Shown piece by piece: positions 10,801 through 22,800 of a stretch of 64,000 nucleotides of DNA (positions are counted from its first letter, which is position 1; each line of letters begins with the position of its first letter). The position numbers and the translations under genes are program-made. The notes beneath the pieces were generated by a model. The model searched no databases and was not told the origin of the DNA. It saw only the letters and a program-made list of their open reading frames with translations. Source of the stretch: Toxotes chatareus (lineage: Eukaryota; Chordata; Actinopteri; Toxotidae); assembly GCA_016801885.1 (NCBI GenBank), contig CM028889.1:19226001-19290000 (forward strand). The letters are read 5' to 3'.

Positions 10801-13800
10801 TTACCACTGATGTATAATGAACAAACATTCATCTTAACTTGATAAATTGTGTTTGTGGCTAGTCTTACACATAGACCTGACATAATGATTATCTTGAACA
10901 AAAAAGAAAGCTTGCTGCAGTCTGTTGCATTTTCCTGTATGGAAAAAAACTCAAACAGGGAGGCTGAAAAAGAAATTTAAAATTTAAAAGTTTTTGGGTT
11001 ACGAAGTTCAGTCATTGCCATGCACATCACTCCAATGACACTCTCACCTTCTCAGACTGGGCTTCTAAGGACTTCAGGTTGTTGGTCACATTTTTCAGCT
11101 CCTCCTCAAGGTCACTGGCTTTACTGCAGAGATAAATGTAGACATATGCTTGGTTTTAATCGAAGTGCAACAGATAAGGGCATGTGTGTATCTGTATATG
11201 TATTTATGCCTTTGGGTGTTCATCAGGTTTTTACCATTCTGAGAGCTCGGCCTCTCCTCAGCTCTCTCCAGCTCTCCCTCCAGGATCACCAGCTTACGAG
11301 CCACCTGGGGCGAAAAACATTAAAACATAAGGAGACATTTTTGAAGCACAACAGAATCAGAGAGACAAGGATAGGTTAGACTAAAGACTAAAAATCCTTG
11401 AGTGAGTGGAGTGCATCCCAATTTAAGGAAGTCAGTCTTGCTCCAAACTAGCCCCCCTCTCACCTCCTCATATTTACGGTCAGCCTCCTCTGCGATGTGT
11501 TTGGCCTCCTTCAGCTGCATCTCCTGAATCTCCATCTTCTCCTCGTCCTTCATCGCTCGGTTCTCGATCACCTTCATCCCTCTGAATGGACAGAACAGAG
11601 AAGGTCAGAGATCAATGATTCCAAATGTACATACAAATAAGTTTTCAGATGAATTATTCTGCGAAAGCCAGGTGTTTGCAATAAATTAGGTAAAATTGTT
11701 TAAAAAAAATAATGAAATGCCAGTGTCTGAAAGTATATCAAGACTAATGGACGCTGGTTTAATAGAATTTATACTGACCTCTCGCTCTCATCTGCAGCCT
11801 TCTCAGCCTCTTCCAGTTTCTGCAGTGCTGTGGCCAGCCTCTCCTGGGCTCGGTCCAACTCCTCCTCCACCAGCTGGATCCTACGGTTCAGAGCTGCTAC
11901 ATCACCCTCCGCCTGACAAAGAAAAAAAGGGAAGAGAGAATTTTAGTCATTCATTCATTCAACTTTAAGCCATGCAAACTGGTCTTCCCCTCCCCCTGTT
12001 CCCCTTCTTCCCTCCTTAAAACAGGAAGAGAAGGAAAAGGCACAAAGATGGCAGTGGTGAGAGAGAGACAAGTCCACAGCTGGACAAAAAATATGAGCAG
12101 AAGGAGGGACAGCTGGATGGAAAAGATTAATAATCTGTAGACCTGTTAGTGCAGCACAATTACACTAAAAAAATCAACACTGTGCTTCTGTTTTATCAAT
12201 TTAAGTCCACCCAAAATAATTAAATCTGCTGTTTTTGCTTCCAAAGAATATATTTTAAAATTCTGTTACTTGTCTAGAAAGCTTTAGACGCTCTAGGGCC
12301 AAAATACATCTTTTATTTGCCTGTAAATTACGAAGCATCCAGACCCCTCAGGCCATCTGGGACAGGTTTACCCAGTGTTCCCAGACTCAAAACCAAACAA
12401 TGTGAAGCAACTTTTAGTTTCTATGCTCTCCACCTGTGGAACAAGCTTCCTGAAAACCTGAGGTCTTAAAACATTATTGTTTGCTGCGGCTTACTAATGA
12501 ATTACATGTGTAACCTCCTTTTAATCTTTTGATTTAGTTTCAGTTTTTATTGTCTTTTAAATGAGATTTTAATGTTTTCTAAAAGTCTTATTTTTTTATG
12601 TTTTTAATGAATCTATGCCTCTGTAAAAGCACTTTGAATTCCCTTGTGTCCAGATGGTGTTATGTAAATAAACTTGCCTTGCCTTTTAGATAGGTTCACG
12701 TATGCTTAATTTGGTTTTTTATTTTTTTATGACCGCTCAGGTCTCTGCAGGAGCATGTTGAAGAAAAATGAGAAGAAAATAATAGAGGACTGAAATTTTA
12801 TCTAGGAATCAGGTGTGTCCACCTGTCTGCACAGTCCCTGCATCAGTGCCACCATCAGGAGGATAAACATCACGCTGTTTGTTCATGAGAATCTCATTCA
12901 AGGAGGACTTTAGTCTCTTAAAAGTGGCATGAACAAAACACATCACACACTCTTGGTATTTTCAAAGTGTCCTCTACAGTCAGTTATCTGCCATTTTTAA
13001 ACCTAACCATTACATGTTTTAGACATACTCAAGGATAACTTAAGCTAATTTGCCCCATAAATTACAAGACTCTCTCCCAAGTGTTTTTTTATATAAAAGG
13101 AATGTACAAAAACGTCTACTACAATTACTATTACTTTAAATTTAAAACTAGTTAGCAAGAAGTGTAGTGTTTCTCAGTGTTCCACCTATTTTAAGACTAC
13201 CAGTACACATAGCTGGCCATTTTGAAAAAGAGGCAGCTACAAAAACCACAGGACTCTTACTGATAACTGATAACATACCTTAAAGGCAATCACCTAAATA
13301 TAACCATGGTGCTATGACTACAGAGATATATTTTGCCTTATCACTCAGTTCACTGTCATACAGCTCATGCAAATTCACACACAAAACACTTAAGCCTGAA
13401 TCCACATGAAGACATCTGACTGCAAGTGAACTGAAATACATTTAGTTCCATCTGTACCATGAGTAAGTGAGATACTTTAATCTATTCTTAGTGCTCTCTC
13501 TGGGGTCACTCGTGTTCCACAAATCAATAGCTGACTCTATAATAAGTGAAATAGAGACCGCTGGAAGTCCTTGGAGGATGTTCTATAGAAGGCCTACCTG
13601 TAATAAAAAGTCTCTGACAAAGCACAGGAACTAACTGCTGAGTCTGGCTGAAAAGTGTAATCCTTTTTAATATCTGAAGATCACTGGACTTTAGGTTTGA
13701 ATGAAATACTAGCAAAAAATCAATTTCCTGGGGGGGGGCTGTGACTATGGAAGTGGGGCAAGTAGGGCTGACAAATGGCCTTCTTCTCATCTGCCCTTGG

Positions 13801-16800
13801 TAAACAAAGGCAGAAAGAGGAAAAAGAAAGCAAACAGACAACTATACAGGCATTTCCTCTCTGTTGGCCAGGGAGTTTATCCAACCACCACCTCCTAGGG
13901 AGCCACATTCAAAGTGAAAACCAGCCCAACTCACTCTTCACACAAAAGTTACCACAAGCCGTCTGCCCCCTGTTAAAATGTAAGTTTACAACAAGAAAGC
14001 ACGACATAAATGCACTTTTGAACAAATTGTTGCAAAACTGAACCTATCATTCAAACCCAGAGTACTCACACAAGTCTACTCCCTACTCCTGAAATGAAGC
14101 AGCTGAGGATTTATTCAAACAGACATTATTCTGCGCACAGTTGCAAGGTAGCCGTTTGTAGGTCAGTGACTCATTAGCCAGTTATTCAGTCCAGAAGTCA
14201 GATCAACAGTCAAAGAGTCTGCCATTCAGTTTACAGGTAGGTGAGTCATTCTGCTACATATTTGGCAGCATAATGTCAGTACGAGTAGGCTCTAAATGAT
14301 AGAGGATTGGCATTAAGAAGGAAAGGTAACGCTGCACAGGGAAGCAGAGAGCTCGGAAAGCTCAGTGGAAAGGAGTTATTAAATGTGTATTTGTGCTGAG
14401 AATAAATAGAGCTCCATCCAGCCCATTCTTCCATTCTGTCATAGACTCAATATTTCAGGAAATGAAGGCATGGTTTCCTGCGTGTTGGCAGCTGGCACTG
14501 GCCTGTTTCTAATTTTTAAGATTTTCTCCTGTGTCATCTTAGACTGCTGACTGGCCAGTCAGTCTTTCCACCTCTCTCTCTCTCTCTGTCTCCTTCCCTC
14601 CCTTGGTTCTCTTTTGTCCTCTCCCAGGTCCTGCCCTACTGCACCCAAAGCTGCCAGGGGAGGCCGCTGATACGAGACAGGAAATGTCTGTTGAACTAGT
14701 GTTGACGTGTATTAAAACAACCAGCACTTGACAGAGGGAAACCTAACCCAACATAGAATGAATGAAAAGTCATAAATCGGTCGAAACATCTTGAACTCTC
14801 ATCATCAATGTCCTTTACACAGGTCTGTGTCTGTCAACGCTACATCTGGCTACTGAGAAATGTTGGACAAAATTAAACTGGAGCCTGAAATAACAGATAT
14901 TGTTACTTCCTGAGTCCTGAGTGAAGCAATGTGCTGTGAAGAATACTGTCTGCCCACAAACAAACATGCTTTTCATGGCTTTAGGTCAGTGCAATGCTGT
15001 AATGCACCTCCATACACACAAAACTGCAAACATGCAAACACACACTCTCATTCTGTCAGTCTATGCCTCCCTCAAACACACACATAATTACCAGTTAGCA
15101 ACCAGCTAGTTTCCTGCCCAGTAAAATGTTTGTTGTTTAGCAACGCACAAACACAAAAAACTAGCTAACACCACTATGGTGATGGTACATCTACGCTCAC
15201 AATCAAAAGTGTGTAATCTGGTGCGTTATCTGTCATCGGGTTTTCACAATCACAGGGGAGGGAATCCCCTTATAGACAGAGACAGCCTTGTGTGAAGTTA
15301 AAAAAAAAAAAAAAAACACTTGGGTGCCCACAGTACATACTCTCATGCCTCTAAGTCACTGAGCCATGACCACAGAAGAGAAGCTCTTTTCCTGTAAATC
15401 CAGAAGGTACTGCTGAAAATCCTTTCCCCCCTCTGCAGCTTTAGAAAATAATATTAACCAAAGGACAGCAACACAAGCTGTCTGAAAAGTATTCAGAGCT
15501 CAATTAATCTGACTGTAATGTTAAGTTAAAGGTCACAAGGACTAAGTCGAATGACTTCACTACAAAAATAGATACTAATGCAACTTTGTAAAGGAGGATC
15601 TTGAAAAAAGGTGGCAGGAAGTCAGCAGCCCAACATCCTTTCATTTCCTCCCTCTGATTGTTCTTTCTTTCTGAGCTGGTATTCTCTCCGGCCATGCCCC
15701 TTCCTTTAGCACCCACTTTGCATTCCCCGGCTGCCAGGGAACGCACACCGCCTTATATGGTAAAACAAACTATGGAGAAGGTTTGTGGTGGAGTATCAGG
15801 AAGACTGTGGCACCGAGCACACAAGTGCGCAGACGGAAAAGATACTAGAGGTGCTCTGTTATCAAGCTAGTTTAATATGTAACACCAGAGCTTTACAAGT
15901 GGCAAATGGTATTCCAGTAATTGATGGCTACTTAAAAGTTCCCTGGACCAGCTAGTGCCTTGCTAAAGGGCATTTGGCTACAGTGGCAGTAAGGTTCCTA
16001 AAGAAAGTGTAAAAAGGAGAAGCTGTGGTTAAACTTCTAATCTTCTATTGTTCTATTGCCACTGAAACCCACTTGGAAAACCACAATGTGTCACTTTTAA
16101 GCTTTTTTTTCTCTTTTTGTCTGAATTAAACAAACTAGCTTTAATGTGTTAATTAGAGTGCTTTAGAGGTGCTAGCAGGTGGCTTTTTCTACCTTTGGAC
16201 AGCGACATGCTAGCTGTTTTCCCTGTGCTTCATGGCTTTATGCTAAGCTAAGCTAACAGGCTGCTGGCTCAATCTTCTCCTTTAACTCTCAGCAAGAACG
16301 CAAATAAGTAAATGTTGAACCATTTCCTTAACAATCAGTGCTGTGTAGCCATTTTTGGCAACAAACTACAGTATGTTGACCTCTCTGTCTCTGGTTGTGT
16401 ATCTAATGTCCATTCACCTCCACACAGTAAATAGTCTACATTGTGACATGAAGATACAGCACAGTTCTACTGGGACAGACTTAAGAAATACCTGAGTGTA
16501 TTACATGTATTAGAGACAGGATCAAGGACAAGTGAAAGAGGAATCTAATTACTGGCTGATTCCAGGGCAGTGGGCTAATGAGCCGCACAATGCTGTTGGG
16601 GTTCAGGGGAAGTTATTCCTGACACTGATGCTTGATACGCACAGTGTGAATGTGTGTCTGTTTTACCATAAAGATCTGACATGCAAAGACAGCTGAATAT
16701 AGTTTAAGCCAGCCAGTCATGAGGTATGATATGTAAAAGAAGGTCATTAAACTTCAAGACAAGCATCACAATGAGCTCTCTGTGCAAAATGTAACTTGTC

Positions 16801-19800
16801 TCCATTTTTCTGCAGTATGTATTCTGACTTTCACACAGCTCTTTAGCTGGTTCAAGGCTTTAGTTCAAGGACTGCCAAAACAATACTGAAGTGTCTAGTC
16901 CTGACAAGGGATTGACTGAAACGCTTTTGTCAAATGACAAATGTTAGGAATCCACAAAGTGTACCAGGAACTAAATGTTTCAGCATTGAAACGGTTCTCG
17001 GATTTGTTGAAATTTACGTAAATCTTAATGATATTTTTGGAAATGGTGTTAAATGGTGAGGGGTCTGGACAAATAGTGGGCAGGTGATTTAACTACCCAC
17101 AAGTCAAGTAAACATCCTCCCAGTAGTTCTTTCAGGCTAAATGAATTCCATTTCCAGTCTGCAGTAGTAGCACTGACTTGCTTACAGATGCACAGATCTT
17201 GATCAGATGCTTTAATGAAAGCATCACTGAACGTTCCATAAAGGGAAAAAAAGGAATGTGTTGGATTCTAAATGGCTCCCAAACTGCAACATAGATTTAT
17301 AAAAGTCGCAATAAATACTATAATTTCCAGTCTCTAAATGCTATTTAATGACATTATAGCAAATTTAGCTTAGCTAGCACAGACTGTACAAATATATTTT
17401 ACTCCTCGCTTGAACTAGAACCCGCAACCTTGGCCTGCATAATGAGCTTAACCACAAGCCAGTAACAAGGGAGTGTTCCCCAGAATGCCAGTGACTGCCA
17501 AAAAGTATCAACATGTGGCAGTTATATTTGGAAAGTTGAGCTATTCCCAGGGAGAAAGTCCAAAGAAAACAGTGACACCAGGAAGTAATTCTTTCCACCA
17601 AATCTGTTAGAGCAGAAACTTTCAAGCCCACTGAGCACACAAAGAAGCAAACAGATGATGTCTTCAGTTGATTTTGACAACCTGGTGAGCTGAGAGAGGC
17701 TGTACTTCCTCCCATTTCTAAATACTTCCTGCAATTAGCTTTTAATAGGAGATGTATGTGGTATAAAATAAGTCCAGTCATCTTATATGTAGAAAACAGC
17801 TTCAGTGTGTCTTAACACAAATTCATTGTAAATGCCATGTATGGTGCTGTTGTTTAAACTTTGGCTGAAGATGTACACCACTAACTGGAGTCATTAACTA
17901 CTGTAGAAGCGCAAAGTCAAGTACACACTAATCTTCCTGTTGATCAGGGCTGGAGCTCAGGGACAGGAAGTGGCGGGAGTAGAAGCACGGGAAGTACTGG
18001 ACCAGAGTCGGCAGACGACATCCTGGGAGGGACAGTCTTCCCATAGCTAATACTTTGGTGGTTTTAGTCCCACTTCCCTTTTTAATCTGGTTTTAGATAC
18101 GTGTCAGTATAACACAAACTGTATTTCTGCATGCTATGTGGTAATACACTAAATGTCGCCATGGAAACCATTATGTTATCTGAGGACAACATAAACCTAA
18201 CAAAGAAAAACTTCGACTTCAAAAAAGTAAACAGATACTTCTGAGCTTTTGTGTTCTTTTTTGTCTTTTTTGATCATTTGACATTTTTTAATTAATCAGG
18301 TCTTAATTTAGTGTCAAAATATTAAAATTGAAACACATTTATCAGAGGTCTCACACTAGTAACTCAAATTCGCTTCCAAATTATTATAATTTGGTCCATC
18401 TGTGTTGCTCACAGGGCTCAACCCCCAAATAAGCTGTGAACACTGAAAACTGAACAGCTCATTGAGAATAATGGCCATAAACACAACACATCTAAGCAGG
18501 TCAAACAAGCATTTCAAGACTATGTCATGTCTTTGTAATGTGACAGAGCCTTAAAACATTATTGGGCAGTTGAGTAATGTCTGAAGAGGCGTCAAATCCA
18601 CATTAAAAAAATAACACAAAGCAATTACTTTTAATTTTTAGCAAGGGATGTGGCCAACTTTCTTTTTTCTCTGTTGCCTCCACATTTTCAAACAATGATT
18701 CATTACCTTAACATACTCAGCAAGATTCCTGTTTTGATCTCCCCTTGATGCTATGAAAGAGTTTTTGTGCCAAGGAATAACTCCAGGTTGCCCTAATTAT
18801 TCACATATGGGACCACAGCAGCTCCGCCACACAAATGCACTGTTCTGTTTGACTTTGAGCACACATGGGAGTGAGATGTGTGACAGCTGAAACTGCTGTT
18901 ACACATTAAAGCTGACAGGGATGAAATGTAAGAACTTGTTCCAGAATGTAACATTTCCACTCAGCAGATAAAGGACAGTTTTACCTCCCCCTATATTTAG
19001 CATCAATATGCTAAAAGCAGCCATCGAGCATATTTAGAATCAATACGCTAAATATGCATCTATATACTAAATATACATCAATATGATAAATATGGGGGAA
19101 TTTATTAATAGCAAATTAAGTTTAAACACACTGTAATGTAGTTGTATGGAGATATAAGGTCTTTTTCAGTGCTTATTTATGTAGATGTCAATGACTTTAA
19201 CTCCTCCTGTGAAGCATTTTTAACTGGATACTGGTGTGTAAACAGTTAATGAATCACTGTTGTAATTGCTGAATATAATGTACATGAAAAAAAACATCAA
19301 AATGTGCTTATATCCGCTTATAACTACATTAAACTTATCTTGTAAGATGTCATGTTTTTCAAATGATGGATATATTACTTTGAGAATAAAAGTCAATCAC
19401 TGAAATAATTTTTGATTACAAACTTATGAATGTGTGACTACATTTGACTCTTGAGCAGTTACTATACTCATGCCTGCCCAGCAGGTGTGTCACTTCCTTT
19501 TCCATTTACTATTCCCACTTCAGTGCTCTTGATTTAATTTATGACTGCATGTTGGTCATAAATATTTCTCTGGATAAAACAAACACTTATGGGCTGTTAC
19601 AAGTGTGAAGAAGAAGAAAAGGCATCCATTGAGCAACTGCATCCCATTACTTAATGTTAAAATCATTGTACTTCATATGTACCAGTCAATCAGTGACGGA
19701 CAACTTTGACCTCATACTGACAGACTGTAATTCTTTTAAAATAATGATTACTAATGTCACTGATGTCAACATACAAGTTGATATCAGACTGATTACCCAC

Positions 19801-22800
19801 AACCTGAGCAAACGCCCAGCTGTCAAATTAAAAAGGTGCCCTGTTGCCTAATAGGCAGTCTGTAACAAAGGGGTTAGTCCTACAGCTCCTTTCATCATCT
19901 GAGCTGCCATATCTTTACAGCCACACCTTCCCCTCCCACTCTCCTTGAATCTTTCTACTTGTCCTGTCATTAACCAGCTCCTATGCAAAGGACATGGCAC
20001 CATATGCCATAAAGCAACATGTGAAACAAGTCAAGACTGTTACCTATCTGTGCTGCTAAGCATTTTTTTTACAATCTTCAATGCTGTGAAGCTGTAAAAC
20101 TCAGATGAGGGTAGACTCAAGACACAGGCAGGTGACAGAGCTTAGCGAATACTCAGAAGAAACAGATGAGTCACTTTCAACACATCCATGTGTGTAGTTT
20201 GAGCAACCACACGTTTCTGGAACTTCAGCAATGACTTCTACTAATTACTGCCCTGGTTGAGCAACTGCTGCTGCTGTTATTGTGTGCTGAAATGTAAACA
20301 CATAATAGGGCTGCGACTAATGATTATTCATTCATTCACTACAGATTAATCCACTGATTAAAAGTTTGATCTATAAACTGACAGCAAATACCAAAAAGAA
20401 AAATCACAACCCATCACAAGCTCCCAGAGCCCAAACTGACATCTTCATGTGTCTGGTTTTGTTGAACCAACAGTCAAAAACCCCCAAATATTCAGGTTAC
20501 CACCATATAAGACTAAGAAAATTGCAAAGGAAGCTGGAACCATTTTTTTCTTTTACCACTTTGGCTCTAAATAAATCTTTAGCAGTTAACTACTGATCAT
20601 AATTATTGCCTATAAATTTTCTGTTGGCCAACTAATCAATTCAAAAACTACTCACTTGAGAGCTAGTTGGAAATGGCAATTATTTATTTTTTTTTTTGGA
20701 GTGCAGTCCTTTAAATCCCTAATAACAGAGTAGGCAGACTTTTAACTCTGTGCCCTTTATTTTCCTATCATCTGAGGAGGCAGGGCAGCAGGGCGGTTAG
20801 ACCCTCAAGTATACAGCTGCTACTCTGCTCCTGGCACACATCCCCCCTGCTGAAGTGCCACTGAGCAAGTTATTAAGAGCGTGAAGTGAGTTTTCCAGGA
20901 GAATCATATCATTATCGCTTTAATCTAAATGTTGGCAGCTCTAAAAGCTAGTAAATGGTTACAATTTTAATATAATCAATAAGTATGAGTGTAACAGTAA
21001 GAATGATTTGTATTCATAAGAAGTAATTTAGTGAGCCTAATAAGTAAATTTAATTTAGCACAATAGGTTCCATGCTGTCTACGTGGTCCACATTATTCAC
21101 AGTACTTCACAGCGGCCTGTAAGTTAGACAACACTGAGCATGCGCAGAGACCTGCAGGAATCCAAACTTTTTTTTTTTCATTAGAGACCAACGCCTTGCA
21201 TTGTGGCACAATCACGCCCGCGAATGAATCAATGACATGAACACGCTTAGACTTAGACCTGAGAGGGGAATATGAAGAAGTTAACCTAATTTAATCAGCC
21301 TGAAGAATAATGAGCTTAAAAAGAGGGGGGGTTATGACAGACAGAAAGACATAAAAAGAGACAGAGAGAGAGAGAGAGGATTTGATTGTCTCACTTTCTC
21401 TCGGAGCTCCCGTTCACTGTCCAGCTCTCTCTGTAGGACCTGAGCCCGGTCCTCTGCCTCGTCGGCCTGCTGCTGCAAACACTGAATCTTCCTCTTCACA
21501 GCATCCAGAGAGTTCATACCTGCCATTGTTGACTGTTTTGTTATTCAATTTAAGACTATGCGTAGAAAAAAAAACACCCACGGTTAAGACTACTTTTGGA
21601 TTGTGCAAAAGAAAAACGTAGGCTGCTGTCTCCTGCTTATTTGGTCAGAATAATATTATAATAAGAAAAGTGACTTTGATCGTTGATTTTAAAAGAAAAA
21701 AAAAATCGATGTCCGTTCGGGGCAAAAGTCTTTGGAATGTAAAGGATTCGTTCAAGTGCAACAAAAAGTTATATAACCAGGAAGTAGGAGAGTCCAGGTG
21801 TTCTCCAAATGTTTCTTCTGGTCTGTAGGAATGTAAGGTTCATGAGCAGTATAGAAAGTTGTCCTCAGGAATGTAGCACTTTTGGTCCGGACGCTTTGAG
21901 TTTGAGGAGGAGGATTGGTAAAGCTGCGCGGTGAGGAGAGCGGAGAGCGCCAGACTGTGCCGGAGGAGGAGAGAGATGACTGGGACGATGAGGTCAGAGA
22001 GGGCGGGGCGTCGGGGCGTGCATGTGCATGGGTGCGTTTGTGAGTGTGTGTGTGTAAAATCTGATCCCTGTGACTGATGTGATCACTGCTACGAGACTTT
22101 CAAGAGAAAAAGGAAAGCCAGGGTGAATTACTTTCAGTTGCTGTTAAGGCGCAATGCCCGTAGTTTAGATGTCACACAAACTTCAACCACTTCAATATAA
22201 CATTAATATGTAATTGTTGTGTTTCCAACATTTCATTGAGGCTGATGTTCCCAACCTGGGAGTCAGGACTTTCCAAGGAGTTGCAAAATAAATCAGAGAT
22301 AAATTTCAAGCCAAATACTGGATATGTGAGCTTCTTTAGGACTAAAATCTACTGAAATGAAACTAAACTAAGGGAGGGAACATCACTTCTGGGTTAAACT
22401 GCATAAAGCTGACAAGGGGTCATGATTATATAGGTCACAAGATAAAAAGTTTGAGAATCAGTGATAAGATAGTATTATATTGTATAGAGCTGGACTGGTA
22501 TGTCAGACAGATACTGTATATTCGTATTGGAGTACATGTAAGTCAATAAGTAGCAGGACATTCCAGTACAGAAATATCAAAGATATGACTGAGGTCACCT
22601 AGAATGTGTACCATTACATAGTTTGTGTACCTGGGAACTTTTTTATCCAAATATGTGGGTCAGTACATACAGTATATCAATCACAATGTGTGATATAAAC
22701 AAAATGTGTTTAGTGTGATCTGATTTTTAAGAATCTCAGATATCACTGTTCACAAATCCAGCATCAGTCCGGCTAAAATGTCATTTGATGACATGATGAG

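Larger units (their letters stand above)
11913..21394. other. tpm4 intron between exon 1b and exon 3
   Basis: A 9.5-kb intron carrying an L2-like relic (12341-12690), a dispersed repeat (16125-16300), the AT-rich MEF2-type array (18987-19098), another dispersed repeat (20308-20650), A runs (15299-15317) and a GA tract (21359-21380). I saw no extra tropomyosin exon or other gene. Confidence 0.6.

Noticed and set aside
17374..17781. 135-codon minus-strand open frame
   Set aside because: No recognisable domain, inside tpm4 intron, no splice or start context; random open frame in AT-rich DNA.
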